Shown in pieces: positions 24,169 to 32,633 of a stretch of DNA of 64,000 nucleotides (position 1 is its first letter; every line of letters starts with the position of its first letter). Source of the stretch: Actinophytocola oryzae (GTDB taxonomy: Bacteria; Actinomycetota; Actinomycetes; Mycobacteriales; Pseudonocardiaceae); the NCBI RefSeq assembly GCF_004364325.1, contig NZ_SOCP01000024.1, positions 107,930-171,929 of the forward strand. The letters run 5' to 3'. Below the pieces are notes generated by a model that had not been told where the DNA came from, did no database searches, and saw only the letters and a program-made list of their open reading frames with translations. Made by a program: the position numbers and the translations under genes.

Positions 24169-24364
24169 GATCGCCGACCAGCTCCGCGCCCGCCGCGCCG
24201 CCTCGTACCGCCTGCCACCTCTCGCCTGCGGCCACCGAGACCCCCTCGACTGCCCGCAGCCACAGTGGACCGCCGCCGCACGCGCCGCCTGGTACCACCT
24301 CAACCGGCTCGGCCTCGTCGACCGGGACGGCTTCGTCACCGCGATCCTGGCGGGCGCCGCATGA
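24161..24364 (+). CDS. Small hypothetical protein with cysteine/histidine segment
   Basis: A 67-residue protein from GTG 24161. It contains LACGHRDPLDCPQPQW, a CxH...C arrangement that might bind metal, followed by a helix (AARAAWYHLNRLGLVDRDGF). It overlaps both neighbours, so it is translationally coupled into the replication-gene operon. Function unknown. Confidence 0.6.
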   Translation: MSEIADQLRARRAASYRLPPLACGHRDPLDCPQPQWTAAARAAWYHLNRLGLVDRDGFVTAILAGAA

Positions 24365-25857
24365 CCGACTCACCACGCCTCCACGTGATCGACGGGTATG
24401 GCGCCCACGACGACCCGATGCCGCCATGGTCCGAGCCTGCGGAGCAAGCCGTGCTCGGCGCCGTGCTGCAGTCCGAGCACGCGCGCGCCGAGGTCGCCGA
24501 GATCGTCGAGCGCAGCGACTTCTTCAAGCCAGCCCACGCCGCCATCTACGCCGCCGTCCACGACCTGGCCGGCTCAGGTCGGCCAGTCGACGCCGTCACC
24601 ATCGTCGACGAACTGGAGCGGCGCGGTGAACTCCGTCGCGTCGGTGGCGCCCCCTACCTGCACACCTGCATCGCTGCCTGCCCCGCGCCGGTGAGCGCAG
24701 GCCACTACGCCGAGATCGTCCGCGACAAGGCCGAGGACCGGCGGCTCATCATGTCCGGCCAGCGGCTCACCCAGCTCGCCAGCCGGCCGCCGGGCGACGA
24801 ACGTCGGCAGGCCGTTCACGATGAGTTCGCCGCGGTGACCACCGCCCTCAGCCGCGGCACGGCGGGCGCGGGGGAGCACCTCGACCACCTGAACCGGTTC
24901 GTCGACGGCGCCGCGTTCCTCCTCGACGCACCCAACGACATGCCCGCCGTGTGGGGCAACGGCAACGACGTCCTGTGGGCTGAGGGCGAGGCCCTGATGA
25001 TCTGCGGCGGCAATGGCGTCGGCAAGACCACCCTCGCCGCACAGCTCGTGCGCTGCCGCCTCAACCTCGACACCGACGTTCTCGGCTACCCCGTGAAGCC
25101 CGGCGCCCGCCGCGTGCTGTACCTCGCCATGGACCGCCCCGCCCAGATCCAGCGGGCCCTACGCCGCGCGTTCGACCCCGAGGAACGCCAGGTGCTCGCC
25201 GACGCCCTCGTGTTCTGGAAGGGACCGCCGGTCGCCGACATGGCCGAACGGCCGTTCCTGCTCCGCCAGATGTGCGAGCAGGCCGACGCCGACACCGTGA
25301 TCGTCGACAGCCTGAAGGACGCAGCGATCGGCCTCTCAGCCGACGAGGTCGGCGCAGGCTGGAACCGCGCCCGGCAGGCCGCCGTGTCCTCCGGGATCGA
25401 GGTACTCGAGCTGCACCACCTCGTGAAGCGCAACGCCAACGGCGGCCGCCCCGAGTCCATCGAGGACGTCTACGGGTCCGCGTGGCTCACCGCCGGCCTC
25501 GGCTCCGCCATCCTGCTCGACGGCGCCCCCGGCGACCCCCTCGTGAAGTTCAAGCACCTCAAGCAGCCCATGAACGAGCTCGGCCCCTGGGAAGTCGTGC
25601 ACGACCACGACCACGGCGTCAGCAGCATCCGCGGCCAGGTCGACCCGCTGCAGATCCTCCGCGCCCAGAGCAGCATCACCGCGAAAGCCCTCGCCGAGAT
25701 CATGTTCGACGGCGCCCCCAAGCCCGCGCAGGTCGAGAAAGCCCGCCGCGCCCTCGAACGACTGTCCACCGCGAAGCTCGCGTGGAAGGTCTCCCCAGGC
25801 GGCACGCAGCCCGCCGTGTACTACGCCGCCGCCACCCCGGACGTCGACGAACCATGA
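24361..25857 (+). CDS. DnaB-like / RepA-type replicative ATPase
   Basis: A 498-residue protein. Residues about 20-120 form a DnaB N-terminal domain (EPAEQAVLGAVLQSEHARAE, SDFFKPAHAAIYAAVHDLA). Residues about 205-430 form a RecA-like ATPase with Walker A GGNGVGKTT (216-224) and Walker B-like DTVIVDSLKD (about 316-325). The sensor region ELHHLVKRN and helical C-terminus resemble AAA_25/RepA helicases. It probably drives replication of the excised element or its initiation complex. ATG 24361 overlaps the preceding stop (ATGA). A repeat array that could be its origin lies immediately downstream. Confidence 0.85.
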   Translation: MTDSPRLHVIDGYGAHDDPMPPWSEPAEQAVLGAVLQSEHARAEVAEIVERSDFFKPAHAAIYAAVHDLAGSGRPVDAVTIVDELERRGELRRVGGAPYLHTCIAACPAPVSAGHYAEIVRDKAEDRRLIMSGQRLTQLASRPPGDERRQAVHDEFAAVTTALSRGTAGAGEHLDHLNRFVDGAAFLLDAPNDMPAVWGNGNDVLWAEGEALMICGGNGVGKTTLAAQLVRCRLNLDTDVLGYPVKPGARRVLYLAMDRPAQIQRALRRAFDPEERQVLADALVFWKGPPVADMAERPFLLRQMCEQADADTVIVDSLKDAAIGLSADEVGAGWNRARQAAVSSGIEVLELHHLVKRNANGGRPESIEDVYGSAWLTAGLGSAILLDGAPGDPLVKFKHLKQPMNELGPWEVVHDHDHGVSSIRGQVDPLQILRAQSSITAKALAEIMFDGAPKPAQVEKARRALERLSTAKLAWKVSPGGTQPAVYYAAATPDVDEP

Positions 25858-25870
25858 CCCACACACGGCA

Positions 25871-26013
25871 CCTCACGACCTCACGAACGACCTCACGCCC
25901 CACCCCGGAGCGTGAACCCTCACGCCACCCAACCCGACCTCACGCCGACAGCAAACCCGCAGGTCCAGACCTCACGCGCAACCTCACGCACCTCACGCCC
26001 GCACCACCTCACG
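25871..26013. repeat. Nine CCTCACG iteron-like repeats
   Basis: CCTCACG occurs at 25871, 25879, 25891, 25918, 25938, 25970, 25982, 25991 and 26007, in one orientation within 143 bp, right after the DnaB-like gene. The array ends in a hairpin. Density, orientation and position suit a replication origin or a multi-site regulatory region. A 58-codon frame (25854-26030) spans the array, but its protein is low-complexity and I do not annotate it. Confidence 0.7.
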
Positions 26014-26047
26014 CTCTCTCCCCCCTTTAGAAGGGGGAGAGCGTGAG
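26008..26047. other. Hairpin at the end of the iteron array
   Basis: CTCACGCTCTCTCCCCC pairs, with a 2-base bulge, with GGGGGAGAGCGTGAG across a TTTAGAA-type loop. One arm includes the last CTCACG repeat and the other its inverse. It may be a terminator for the replication operon or part of an origin. Confidence 0.6.
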
Positions 26048-26085
26048 CAGACCCAGCCAGCACCACCAGAGAGGACCCCGCCACC

Positions 26086-26391
26086 GTGACCGACCGAACC
26101 GACGACCCCGACCTACTCGCCCTCTACACCACGCTGGCCGAGCAGCGGGGCGTGTCCATCACCGCGGTTCAGGCTCTGTCTGTCGCCGATATGCACGTCG
26201 AGGTGATCCTGCTCCGCGCCATCGCAGCCCTCGAACGCCTCGCCCACAACGACACCAGACCCGGGAAAGAGCCCGCCGCGGTCCTGAGGCAGACCATCGC
26301 CCACCTCGAAGCCCTCTCACCCCTGACCCTGCACCAAGCCGTCGAAACCAAGCTTGAACAGTTCCTCGACAACCCGGAACCAACCCGATGA
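26086..26391 (+). CDS. Hypothetical helical protein of the element
   Basis: A 101-residue, mostly helical acidic protein (DDPDLLALYTTLAEQRGVSI, MHVEVILLRAIAALERLAH, LHQAVETKLEQFLDNPEPTR). Start GTG 26086 lies after AGAGGACCCC. No domain recognised. It overlaps the next XRE gene by 4 bp (ATGA). Confidence 0.65.
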   Translation: MTDRTDDPDLLALYTTLAEQRGVSITAVQALSVADMHVEVILLRAIAALERLAHNDTRPGKEPAAVLRQTIAHLEALSPLTLHQAVETKLEQFLDNPEPTR

Positions 26392-26906
26392 CCGACCACC
26401 CCAAGGGCGTACGGCGGACGTACGCTTCGCGCGCACATGACGACGATGGGCCCCACGTCGGACCTGCTCAACCCCAGAGGTTGACCCCTGGTGGCGAGCA
26501 TGAGGGGACGCCGGGGCCGATCGAGCGCCGGTACCTCGCGGACGGGTTCGGCCGCCGCCTGCGGCAGCTACGGCGCCGTGCCGGCCTGACGCAGCAGCAG
26601 CTCGCCGACCGGGCGGACCGGACGCGCGGGCACGTGAGCCGCCTGGAGCGCGGGTTGCGGCGCCCGGAGTGGCGGACGCTGCTGCTGCTGTCGCAGGCGC
26701 TCGCGCCGACGAGGGCCGAGCAGAAGGCGATCAGGGTCGAGCTGCGCATGCTGGCCGGCGACAGCGCGCGGGAGTGGCGCCGCGGTGGCCGGCACTACGT
26801 GGCGTCGGTCGAGGCCGAGCTGCCCGCGGTCATGGCCAAGGTCAACCGGCAGCTCCGGGTCGCGGGGCTCGACGAGATGCCGCCATTGCCCGGCGCCGGA
26901 AAGTGA
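26388..26906 (+). CDS. XRE-family transcriptional regulator
   Basis: A 172-residue protein. The first 50 residues are disordered, then a helix-turn-helix occupies about 52-105 (FGRRLRQLRRRAGLTQQQLA, DRADRTRGHVSRLERGLRRP). A helical C-terminus with RTEQ-type charged residues follows. It is the third HTH protein of the element. ATG 26388 is coupled to the preceding gene. Its target is unknown. Confidence 0.75.
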   Translation: MTDHPKGVRRTYASRAHDDDGPHVGPAQPQRLTPGGEHEGTPGPIERRYLADGFGRRLRQLRRRAGLTQQQLADRADRTRGHVSRLERGLRRPEWRTLLLLSQALAPTRAEQKAIRVELRMLAGDSAREWRRGGRHYVASVEAELPAVMAKVNRQLRVAGLDEMPPLPGAGK

Positions 26907-27150
26907 CCCGGCTCAGGAACCCGCCAAACCTGCAGGTCGCGCAGGGTGGGTCTGGTCCCACAAGACGGATGTCCTCGGCCGGGCGACCGCCGGTGACCTT
27001 CTTGGGGGCGTCCCCAAAAGCACGGCCACGTCGTGTCCGGTGTTTGCGGCGGCAGCCTAGGCGCGGTGGTCGTGTACAGAATGGTTGTTTTGTAGCCGAG
27101 TTCGAGGACTGCTGGGATGACCGTCGGCAGCGAGTTTCGGCAGGTCGGCC

Positions 27151-27172
27151 AGGTTACCGGCGCCGGTAACCT
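27151..27172. other. 22-bp perfect palindrome
   Basis: AGGTTACCGGC followed by its exact complement GCCGGTAACCT, with no spacer. It overlaps the stop codon of the minus-strand gene at 27171. As RNA it could act as a terminator for that gene; as DNA it could be a dimer-binding site. The 260 bp between 26907 and 27150 holds no gene I can support. Confidence 0.65.
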
Positions 27173-27482
27173 AGACCTTCTCCGGGCACTCGACGTTGGC
27201 GGACTTGACGATGCGGGTCTCGCGCTCGAACCGGCTCATCGTCTCCGGCCAGTCGACCCACACGTCGCTGTACACGAGTTCGCCCGGGGTCCATCCCGTG
27301 TCGAGCAGGGCACACAGCCGTTCGTTCGAGGTTGGCTCGTTCGACTTCCCGCCGCTCAGGATCGATCCGACGACCACTATGGCCGCGACGACACCGACCA
27401 GGGGCAGGAAGACCCGGGCGGGCGTGATGCGGAACTGGCGCTTCGGCGTGCTGGCCGGCTGGTCGGTGTTCGGGTCGCTCAT
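27171..27482 (-). CDS. Small single-pass membrane protein
   Basis: A 103-residue protein with a disordered basic N-terminus, one membrane helix (about 24-44, VFLPLVGVVAAIVVVGSIL) and an outside domain with two cysteines (ERLCALLDTGWTPGEL, KSANVECPEKV). The family is unknown. ATG 27482 overlaps the upstream gene's stop, placing it at the end of a four-gene minus-strand cluster. Confidence 0.7.
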   Translation of the reverse strand: MSDPNTDQPASTPKRQFRITPARVFLPLVGVVAAIVVVGSILSGGKSNEPTSNERLCALLDTGWTPGELVYSDVWVDWPETMSRFERETRIVKSANVECPEKV

Positions 27483-27739
27483 GGTGTCCTTCCGATGTGG
27501 TGGCCTATCTGGTGAATGGTCGCGATCGGGGCGCGCACGTTACGGGTCAGCTGGCCGCAGTCCGGGCATCGGAGCGTGTCCGACGTCTCGGGTGACCAGA
27601 CCCGCACGTACCGGCCACAGACGGCCTCAACGACGAGGACACCGTTGATCACCCGCGGACGCGTGCACCACACCGGCACGTGCGCGATGCGTCGCAGGAA
27701 CAGGCCGCGCAACCACAGGTCGTCAACGTTCGTCGGCAT
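27479..27739 (-). CDS. Small zinc-ribbon-like protein
   Basis: An 86-residue protein starting at ATG 27739. The C-terminal half contains CGRYVRVWSPETSDTLRCPD and LRCPDCGQLTRNV, a possible half zinc ribbon with CPDCG knuckle and an earlier Cys. The start lies inside the upstream gene's 3' end and the stop overlaps the downstream ATG, so it is translationally coupled. No known function. Confidence 0.65.
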   Translation of the reverse strand: MPTNVDDLWLRGLFLRRIAHVPVWCTRPRVINGVLVVEAVCGRYVRVWSPETSDTLRCPDCGQLTRNVRAPIATIHQIGHHIGRTP

Positions 27740-27911
27740 CGGTGGTCCGTCCTGCGCGGCGCTGCCAGGTGAGGCACTCGGGGCACAGTGTCGATGTCGG
27801 CCCTTCCGTGCCGGTCGGGTCGACGGGGATGCCACACAGGCCGCGGTCGGTGTCGGCGTAGTGCACGACGAGAGGCGCGTTGACCGATGGGCGCCACGCA
27901 CGTTGGGTCAT
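27723..27911 (-). CDS. Small protein with CxxC zinc knuckle
   Basis: A 62-residue protein from ATG 27911. It carries HYADTDRGLCGIPVDPTG and STLCPECLTWQRRAG: a His/Cys pair and a CPEC knuckle suggesting a small zinc ribbon. Similar short proteins are common in actinophage genomes. It overlaps its downstream neighbour by 17 bases. Confidence 0.65.
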   Translation of the reverse strand: MTQRAWRPSVNAPLVVHYADTDRGLCGIPVDPTGTEGPTSTLCPECLTWQRRAGRTTDADER

Positions 27912-27916
27912 GTCGC

Positions 27917-28138
27917 TCAGGTCCACCGCTTGTGCCTGACGTCGACGTGCACGTCCATGACGTCCTGTGCCCACTCTTCGGTGGTCCCGGTCCCGAAGCG
28001 CTCGATGCGGGCGCAGTTCCACCCTTCCACCGGGCAGGTCAGCCACAGCGTCCCCTCGTACCACACGGTCAGAGGTTCCTTGCAGACGATGCGCCCGGGT
28101 GCGGACGCCAGCGCGGGTGCACGTGCAGGCACAGCCAT
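27917..28138 (-). CDS. Small hypothetical protein of the element
   Basis: A 73-residue protein from ATG 28138. It has two cysteines (VCKEPLTVWYEG, LTCPVEGWNCARIERF gives a third) and a C-terminal EEWAQDVMDVHVDVRHKRW. First gene of the minus-strand cluster, divergent from an XRE-type regulator across an operator-like palindrome. Function unknown. Confidence 0.6.
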   Translation of the reverse strand: MAVPARAPALASAPGRIVCKEPLTVWYEGTLWLTCPVEGWNCARIERFGTGTTEEWAQDVMDVHVDVRHKRWT

Positions 28139-28171
28139 GTGACGGACGCTACGTCTGCCCTGACCTCGCAC

Positions 28172-28188
28172 GTTTCCCCGCAGGAAAC
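28172..28188. promoter_or_regulatory. Operator-like palindrome upstream of the XRE-TPR gene
   Basis: GTTTCC-CCGCA-GGAAAC lies 23 bp before ATG 28211 and 33 bp before the divergent start at 28138. A TAGGTA hexamer (about 28194-28199) between palindrome and ATG could be the -10. The palindrome is placed to control both directions. Confidence 0.6.
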
Positions 28189-28210
28189 TGGGGTAGGTAT
28201 CGTTCGGGGT

Positions 28211-29365
28211 ATGGCTGACTCGATCGGTTTGACCATCCGCAGGTTGCGCCGCTGGCGCGGGCTCACCCTCGACCAGGCCGCGGGTCTCGCTGGCCTGTCC
28301 AAGGGCTACCTGTCCAAGATCGAGAACGGGGTCAAGCCCGTCGACCGGCGCTCAACCCTCGTCGCGATAGCGGGCGCCCTGCGGGTCTCGCTGGCCGACA
28401 TCACCGGCGACGGCCTGGAGATCCGCGACCCCGACGCGGATAGCACCGTCCCAGCCATCCGGCAAGCACTCCTCGACACCGACCTCGACGGCGCCGACCC
28501 GCCCGTCGGGGACCTGGCCGAGCTGACCGCCGAGACCCACCTACTCGCGGCGCTCCGGCAGGCCAACGAGGTCGCCGAGGTCGGCCGGCGCCTGCCTGCG
28601 CTCCTGACCGCGCTGCACACCCACGTGCCCGCACCGGACGGCCTCCGCGCCCTCGTCACAACCACCCACACGGCCGCGCTGTTGACGAAGGAACTCGGCG
28701 CCCCGGACCTGTCCTGGATCGCGGCGGAACGCGGCTACGAGGCCGCCACACGGCTCGGTGAACCTGCGTGGGTGGCGCTGGCAGAGTTCGCCCGAACGCA
28801 GGCGCTGAGCGCTCTCGGTGCGCACGCGCGGGCCGACAAGCTGGCACACCGCGCACTCGACACCGTGCCGGCCGGGGCGACTGCCATACGTGGCGCGCTG
28901 ATCCTCACGACGGGGCACACGGCGGCCGTGCTGGGCGGCGACCCCTCCGCGCCGCTCGATGAAGCGACCAGCCTGGCCGAGCACGTCGAGGACGCCAACG
29001 AGCACTTCCTCCTGTTCCAACCAACCAACGTCGTGCTGTGGCGGATGTCTGCCGCGCTCGAGCGCGGCGACCACGCGACCGCCGCGACACTGGCCGACAG
29101 GATCAACCCTGCCGCTCTGGGGATCGACTCTCGGCGAACGACCTTCCTCATCGAGCGTGCCCGCGCCCTGTATGGGCTCCGGCGTCCGGACGAGGAGGTC
29201 ATCAGCCTGTTGCTGCGTGCGGAGAAGCTCGGCCCCGTCCGCGCACGCGCCAACCCGTTCGCCCGGGAGATCGTGTCCACAATGGTGACTCGCGCTCGCC
29301 GCGAGTCCGTCGCCCGGGAGGCGCGCGGCCTGGCGTCACGCATGGGCCTGTTGAGGTCCGCCTAG
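28211..29365 (+). CDS. XRE-family regulator with helical-repeat C-terminus
   Basis: A 384-residue protein. The N-terminal HTH (residues 5-65) is TIRRLRRWRGLTLDQAAGLA, then GLSKGYLSKIENGVKPVDRR. The remaining 300 residues are TPR-like helices (AAERGYEAATRLGEPAWVAL, KLAHRALDTVPAGATAIRGA), typical of actinomycete signalling regulators of the Xre-TPR class, which often sense a peptide or small molecule. It is divergent from a cluster of zinc-knuckle genes and precedes the phage structural genes. Confidence 0.85.
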   Translation: MADSIGLTIRRLRRWRGLTLDQAAGLAGLSKGYLSKIENGVKPVDRRSTLVAIAGALRVSLADITGDGLEIRDPDADSTVPAIRQALLDTDLDGADPPVGDLAELTAETHLLAALRQANEVAEVGRRLPALLTALHTHVPAPDGLRALVTTTHTAALLTKELGAPDLSWIAAERGYEAATRLGEPAWVALAEFARTQALSALGAHARADKLAHRALDTVPAGATAIRGALILTTGHTAAVLGGDPSAPLDEATSLAEHVEDANEHFLLFQPTNVVLWRMSAALERGDHATAATLADRINPAALGIDSRRTTFLIERARALYGLRRPDEEVISLLLRAEKLGPVRARANPFAREIVSTMVTRARRESVAREARGLASRMGLLRSA

Positions 29366-29405
29366 GGGACCCGCCGCGTGACACGGCGGCCGGACCGTCG
29401 GCCGC

Positions 29406-29753
29406 ATGCAGGACTTCGGGAAGGTGCTCGCGCAGGCGGAGCAGGCCATCCGGGCGGCGATGGTGCAGGGCGTGCACGAGTCGTGCGAGGACCTGCTCAG
29501 CGTGTCCCGCGACGAGATCCCGTACGACCAGGGCGACCTGTCGAACTCCGGACTCGCCTCGACCGAGTCCACCAGCACCGGCGCGCACGGCGCCGTCGGG
29601 TACGACACCCCGTACGCGGTCGTCCAGCACGAGGCGGTTGACTTCCGCCACCAGGACGGCCGCAAGGCCCACTTCCTCGGCGACCCGCTGCGCGAGTACG
29701 CCGACCGCTACCTGCAGCACATCGCCGGCACCATCGGGGACGCGCTGAGCTAG
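29406..29753 (+). CDS. Phage minor capsid / gp10-like head-tail protein
   Basis: A 115-residue protein. The middle SRDEIPYDQGDLSNSGLAST and GYDTPYAVVQHEAVDFRHQD, then AHFLGDPLREYADRYLQH, follow the pattern of small phage neck or minor capsid proteins (HK97 gp10-like / Minor_capsid_2), where VP/YD..L..S and Y(A)xxxE are conserved. It lies just upstream of the tape-measure-like gene, although tail-tube and assembly genes expected between them are missing. Confidence 0.65.
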   Translation: MQDFGKVLAQAEQAIRAAMVQGVHESCEDLLSVSRDEIPYDQGDLSNSGLASTESTSTGAHGAVGYDTPYAVVQHEAVDFRHQDGRKAHFLGDPLREYADRYLQHIAGTIGDALS

Positions 29754-29809
29754 GCGCTGACCAGCGGATTCACGCAGGGTGCGTGACACTCGTCCCTGAT
29801 CGTCTGGGC

Positions 29810-32539
29810 ATGGCTCTCCTGGTCGGTCAACTGCTCGCGGACATCAGCGCGGACGCGGCGAAGTACTTCGCGACGGTGAAGCGCGTCGAGGCCGAGCACG
29901 ACCGGCTCACCAAGAAGCTCGGCGGCGAGAAGCCGGCCATCGACGCCGACCCGAAGCCGTTCGAGAAGACGTCTGAGAAGGTCGCGAAGTCCAGCAAGGA
30001 CACCGCGAAGGCGATCGACTCGGCGTTCAACGCCGCGTGGCGGTCGGTGGTCTCCGACCTGCAGCGTGTCGAGAAGCAGGCGTGGGAGTCCGGCGACGGC
30101 ATCAGCGACGCGTTCACCACCTCCCTCGCGCAGGCCCGCGCAGAGCTGGAACGCCTCCACCGAGAGGGCAAGACCACCGGCGCCGGCCTGGAAACCGAAC
30201 TCGGCGACGCCCTGCGCAACATCAAAGCCGACGTCAGGGAACTCGGCCCCGCTGGCCGCGAGGCTGGCGCAGAGATGGGCGGCGGACTGCGTGACGGCCT
30301 GTCCGAGGCGCTCGGCATGGTCGGCGGCGGGGGCCCAGTCGGTGACCTGATCGGTTCCCTGGGCGGCGGCGGGAAGGCCGGGTTCCTCGGGCTCGGGCTC
30401 GCGGTCGGCGGCGCCCTGATCTCCGGTATCCAGCAACGCTGGGCCGAGTTGAAGGTGGGTGCGCTGATCGCCGCGCAGACAGGCGCCGCGGCGAGCGAGG
30501 CCGGCCGGCTCGGGTCGCTCGCGGGCGACATGCTCGCCAGCGGGGTCGTCGACTCCCTCGAGGACGCGGGCGCCGCCATCTCGGCAGTGGTCAACGTGCT
30601 GATCCCCGCCGACGCCACCGAAGCGGCGATCGGCCGTATCGCGTCGAAGGTGTCGACGCTGTCCACGGTGATGGGCGAGGAGTTTAGCCGGATCTCCCGC
30701 TCGGCGAAGACCATGCTGCTCAACGGCTTGGCCGACAACGTGGGGCAGGCGCTCGACATGATCGGGCAGGCCAACGCGCAGGGCTTGAACATCGCAGGTG
30801 ACCTGCTGGACACCATGGACGAGTACAGCGGCCAGTTCGCGCGCCTCGGCCTGGAAGGGCCGGAAGCGCTCGGCCTGATGTCACAGGCCCTGCAGGGCGG
30901 CGCCCGTGACATGGACTTCGCGGCCGACGCGTTGAAGGAGCTGGCGATCAACACGCGGGACCTGTCGCGGCCGGAGACCCTGCGCGGGTTCGAAGCGCTC
31001 GGGTTCAACGCCGAAGACATGGCCCGCAAGTTCGGCGCCGGGGGCGACTCCGCGAAGCAGGCGTTGCGGGATGTCCTGAACGGGCTACAGGCCATAAAGG
31101 ACCCGATCGTCCGCAACACCGCGGCCGTGGATCTCTTTGGTACCAAGGCCGAGGACTTGGGAACGGCGTTGTTCTCGATGGACTTGGACGACGCGGCAAG
31201 CCAGTTCGGCGAGTACGCCGGCTCTGTCGAGGACGCCGCGCAGAAGCTGCAGCAGGCGATCCCGTTCACCGAGAAACTCAGCCGCGGGTTCGAGAACATG
31301 ACGAGCGACGTCATCGAATCGTCCGAGGCGTTCGGCAAGTGGACCGAGTCGTGGAGCGGCTGGGATCCGATGAGCGGCGGCCTGGACGCGGCGCAGCAGA
31401 AGATCAACGAGTTCAACGCGGCGATCGACCGCTGGGCGTCCACTGGAGACACGAAGTGGCTTGACGAGCTGAAGAAGAAGTACCCCGAGATGGCGGAGGC
31501 GATCGGCAAGTACATCGAGGCCAACAAGGGCGTGGTCAACGCGCAGCATGACGCCGAGGGCGCGTCCGACGACGTGACGGGCGCCTACGCGCAGCAGATC
31601 GAGACCATGGACGACCTGATCGACCGGCAGAAAACGTACTCCAACACCTACGTGAACTCCGCCGAAGCGCAGATCAACTACAACCAGGCGCTCGCGGACG
31701 CCGCGGAACTGTCGGGGAAGGTCGCAGACGGCCTGAACGACACGAAGAGCGGGTTCGACTTCACCACCGAGGCGGGGCAGAAGGCACAGGGCGCTATCAA
31801 CGACGTGGTGACCTCCGGTTGGGACATGGTTGCAGCCCTCAGCGCAGACCACGCCTCGACCGCGCAGCTGAACGACGTGATCGCCCAGTCGAACACGAAG
31901 CTGTACGAGCTGCTCGTCGCGATGGGCGTGAACTCCGACGCGGCCAAGATCATGGCTGACAGGATGTTCGGCATCCCAGACGTGGACCCGTCGGTCACGT
32001 TGGTGGACAACGCCTCGCCGAAGATCAAGGAAGTCACCGACAAGCTCAACGGCCTCGACGGCAAGTGGATCAACACCTACGTCAACACGATCTTCAAGCA
32101 GACCGGCACGGCGCCACCGAACTCACCGGCAGGTGGCGGCGGGCTGCTGGGTAGTTCGGCCGGGGGCGCGACGGGCGCGATCGCCGAGTTCTACGCGCAG
32201 GGCGGGCTACGGCCGCTTGCGCCCGCAGCTTCGATCATCGGGTCGTGGTCCCGTACTGGGGTCATGCGGGTGATCGGCGACAACGCCAGGTTCGACGAGG
32301 CGTACATCCCGCTCGACCGGGCGAGCAGTCGTTCGCAGGCGATCCTCGACGAGGCGATCTCCCGGCTGCGGCCGGAGTGGCTCCGAGGCGGCAACGGCTC
32401 TGGTGGCGGCAGCTCGACCTATGTGGACCGCTCGGACCGGTCGCGCTCGATCACGGTCAACGCGGTGCAGGGTGTGCCGACGATCCAGCAGCTGCGGGAC
32501 CTGCAGCACGAGCAGGAGGTGCTCTATAGCCTCACGTGA
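29810..32539 (+). CDS. Phage tail tape-measure-like protein
   Basis: A 909-residue protein. The start MALLVGQLLADISADAAKYF is the usual tape-measure opening, and the upstream GTG at 29783 is less likely. A long helical, coiled-coil-rich body contains a hydrophobic Gly-rich segment (about residues 160-215, AGFLGLGLAVGGALISGIQQ) and phage-tail modules: EALGFNAEDMARKFGAGGDS and GLQAIKDPIVRNTAAVDLFG, the latter close to the conserved tape-measure NxxxxxLFG motif. The C-terminus is a Gly-rich linker plus TYVDRSDRS and a short tail. In siphophages it sets tail length. Here no tail tube, terminase or portal gene is nearby. Confidence 0.85.
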   Translation: MALLVGQLLADISADAAKYFATVKRVEAEHDRLTKKLGGEKPAIDADPKPFEKTSEKVAKSSKDTAKAIDSAFNAAWRSVVSDLQRVEKQAWESGDGISDAFTTSLAQARAELERLHREGKTTGAGLETELGDALRNIKADVRELGPAGREAGAEMGGGLRDGLSEALGMVGGGGPVGDLIGSLGGGGKAGFLGLGLAVGGALISGIQQRWAELKVGALIAAQTGAAASEAGRLGSLAGDMLASGVVDSLEDAGAAISAVVNVLIPADATEAAIGRIASKVSTLSTVMGEEFSRISRSAKTMLLNGLADNVGQALDMIGQANAQGLNIAGDLLDTMDEYSGQFARLGLEGPEALGLMSQALQGGARDMDFAADALKELAINTRDLSRPETLRGFEALGFNAEDMARKFGAGGDSAKQALRDVLNGLQAIKDPIVRNTAAVDLFGTKAEDLGTALFSMDLDDAASQFGEYAGSVEDAAQKLQQAIPFTEKLSRGFENMTSDVIESSEAFGKWTESWSGWDPMSGGLDAAQQKINEFNAAIDRWASTGDTKWLDELKKKYPEMAEAIGKYIEANKGVVNAQHDAEGASDDVTGAYAQQIETMDDLIDRQKTYSNTYVNSAEAQINYNQALADAAELSGKVADGLNDTKSGFDFTTEAGQKAQGAINDVVTSGWDMVAALSADHASTAQLNDVIAQSNTKLYELLVAMGVNSDAAKIMADRMFGIPDVDPSVTLVDNASPKIKEVTDKLNGLDGKWINTYVNTIFKQTGTAPPNSPAGGGGLLGSSAGGATGAIAEFYAQGGLRPLAPAASIIGSWSRTGVMRVIGDNARFDEAYIPLDRASSRSQAILDEAISRLRPEWLRGGNGSGGGSSTYVDRSDRSRSITVNAVQGVPTIQQLRDLQHEQEVLYSLT

Positions 32540-32633
32540 GCTGGTGTGGATCATCCCGAACTCGGCGACCACCACGCGACCACATGCACCATAGACCATA
32601 CGCGATGTGACACCCCCGCCAGACCCTGAACGC

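Noticed and set aside
25854..26030. 58-codon ORF spanning the CCTCACG array
   Set aside because: The protein is a Thr/His/Pro low-complexity product of the repeats. The DNA repeats explain the frame better than coding does.
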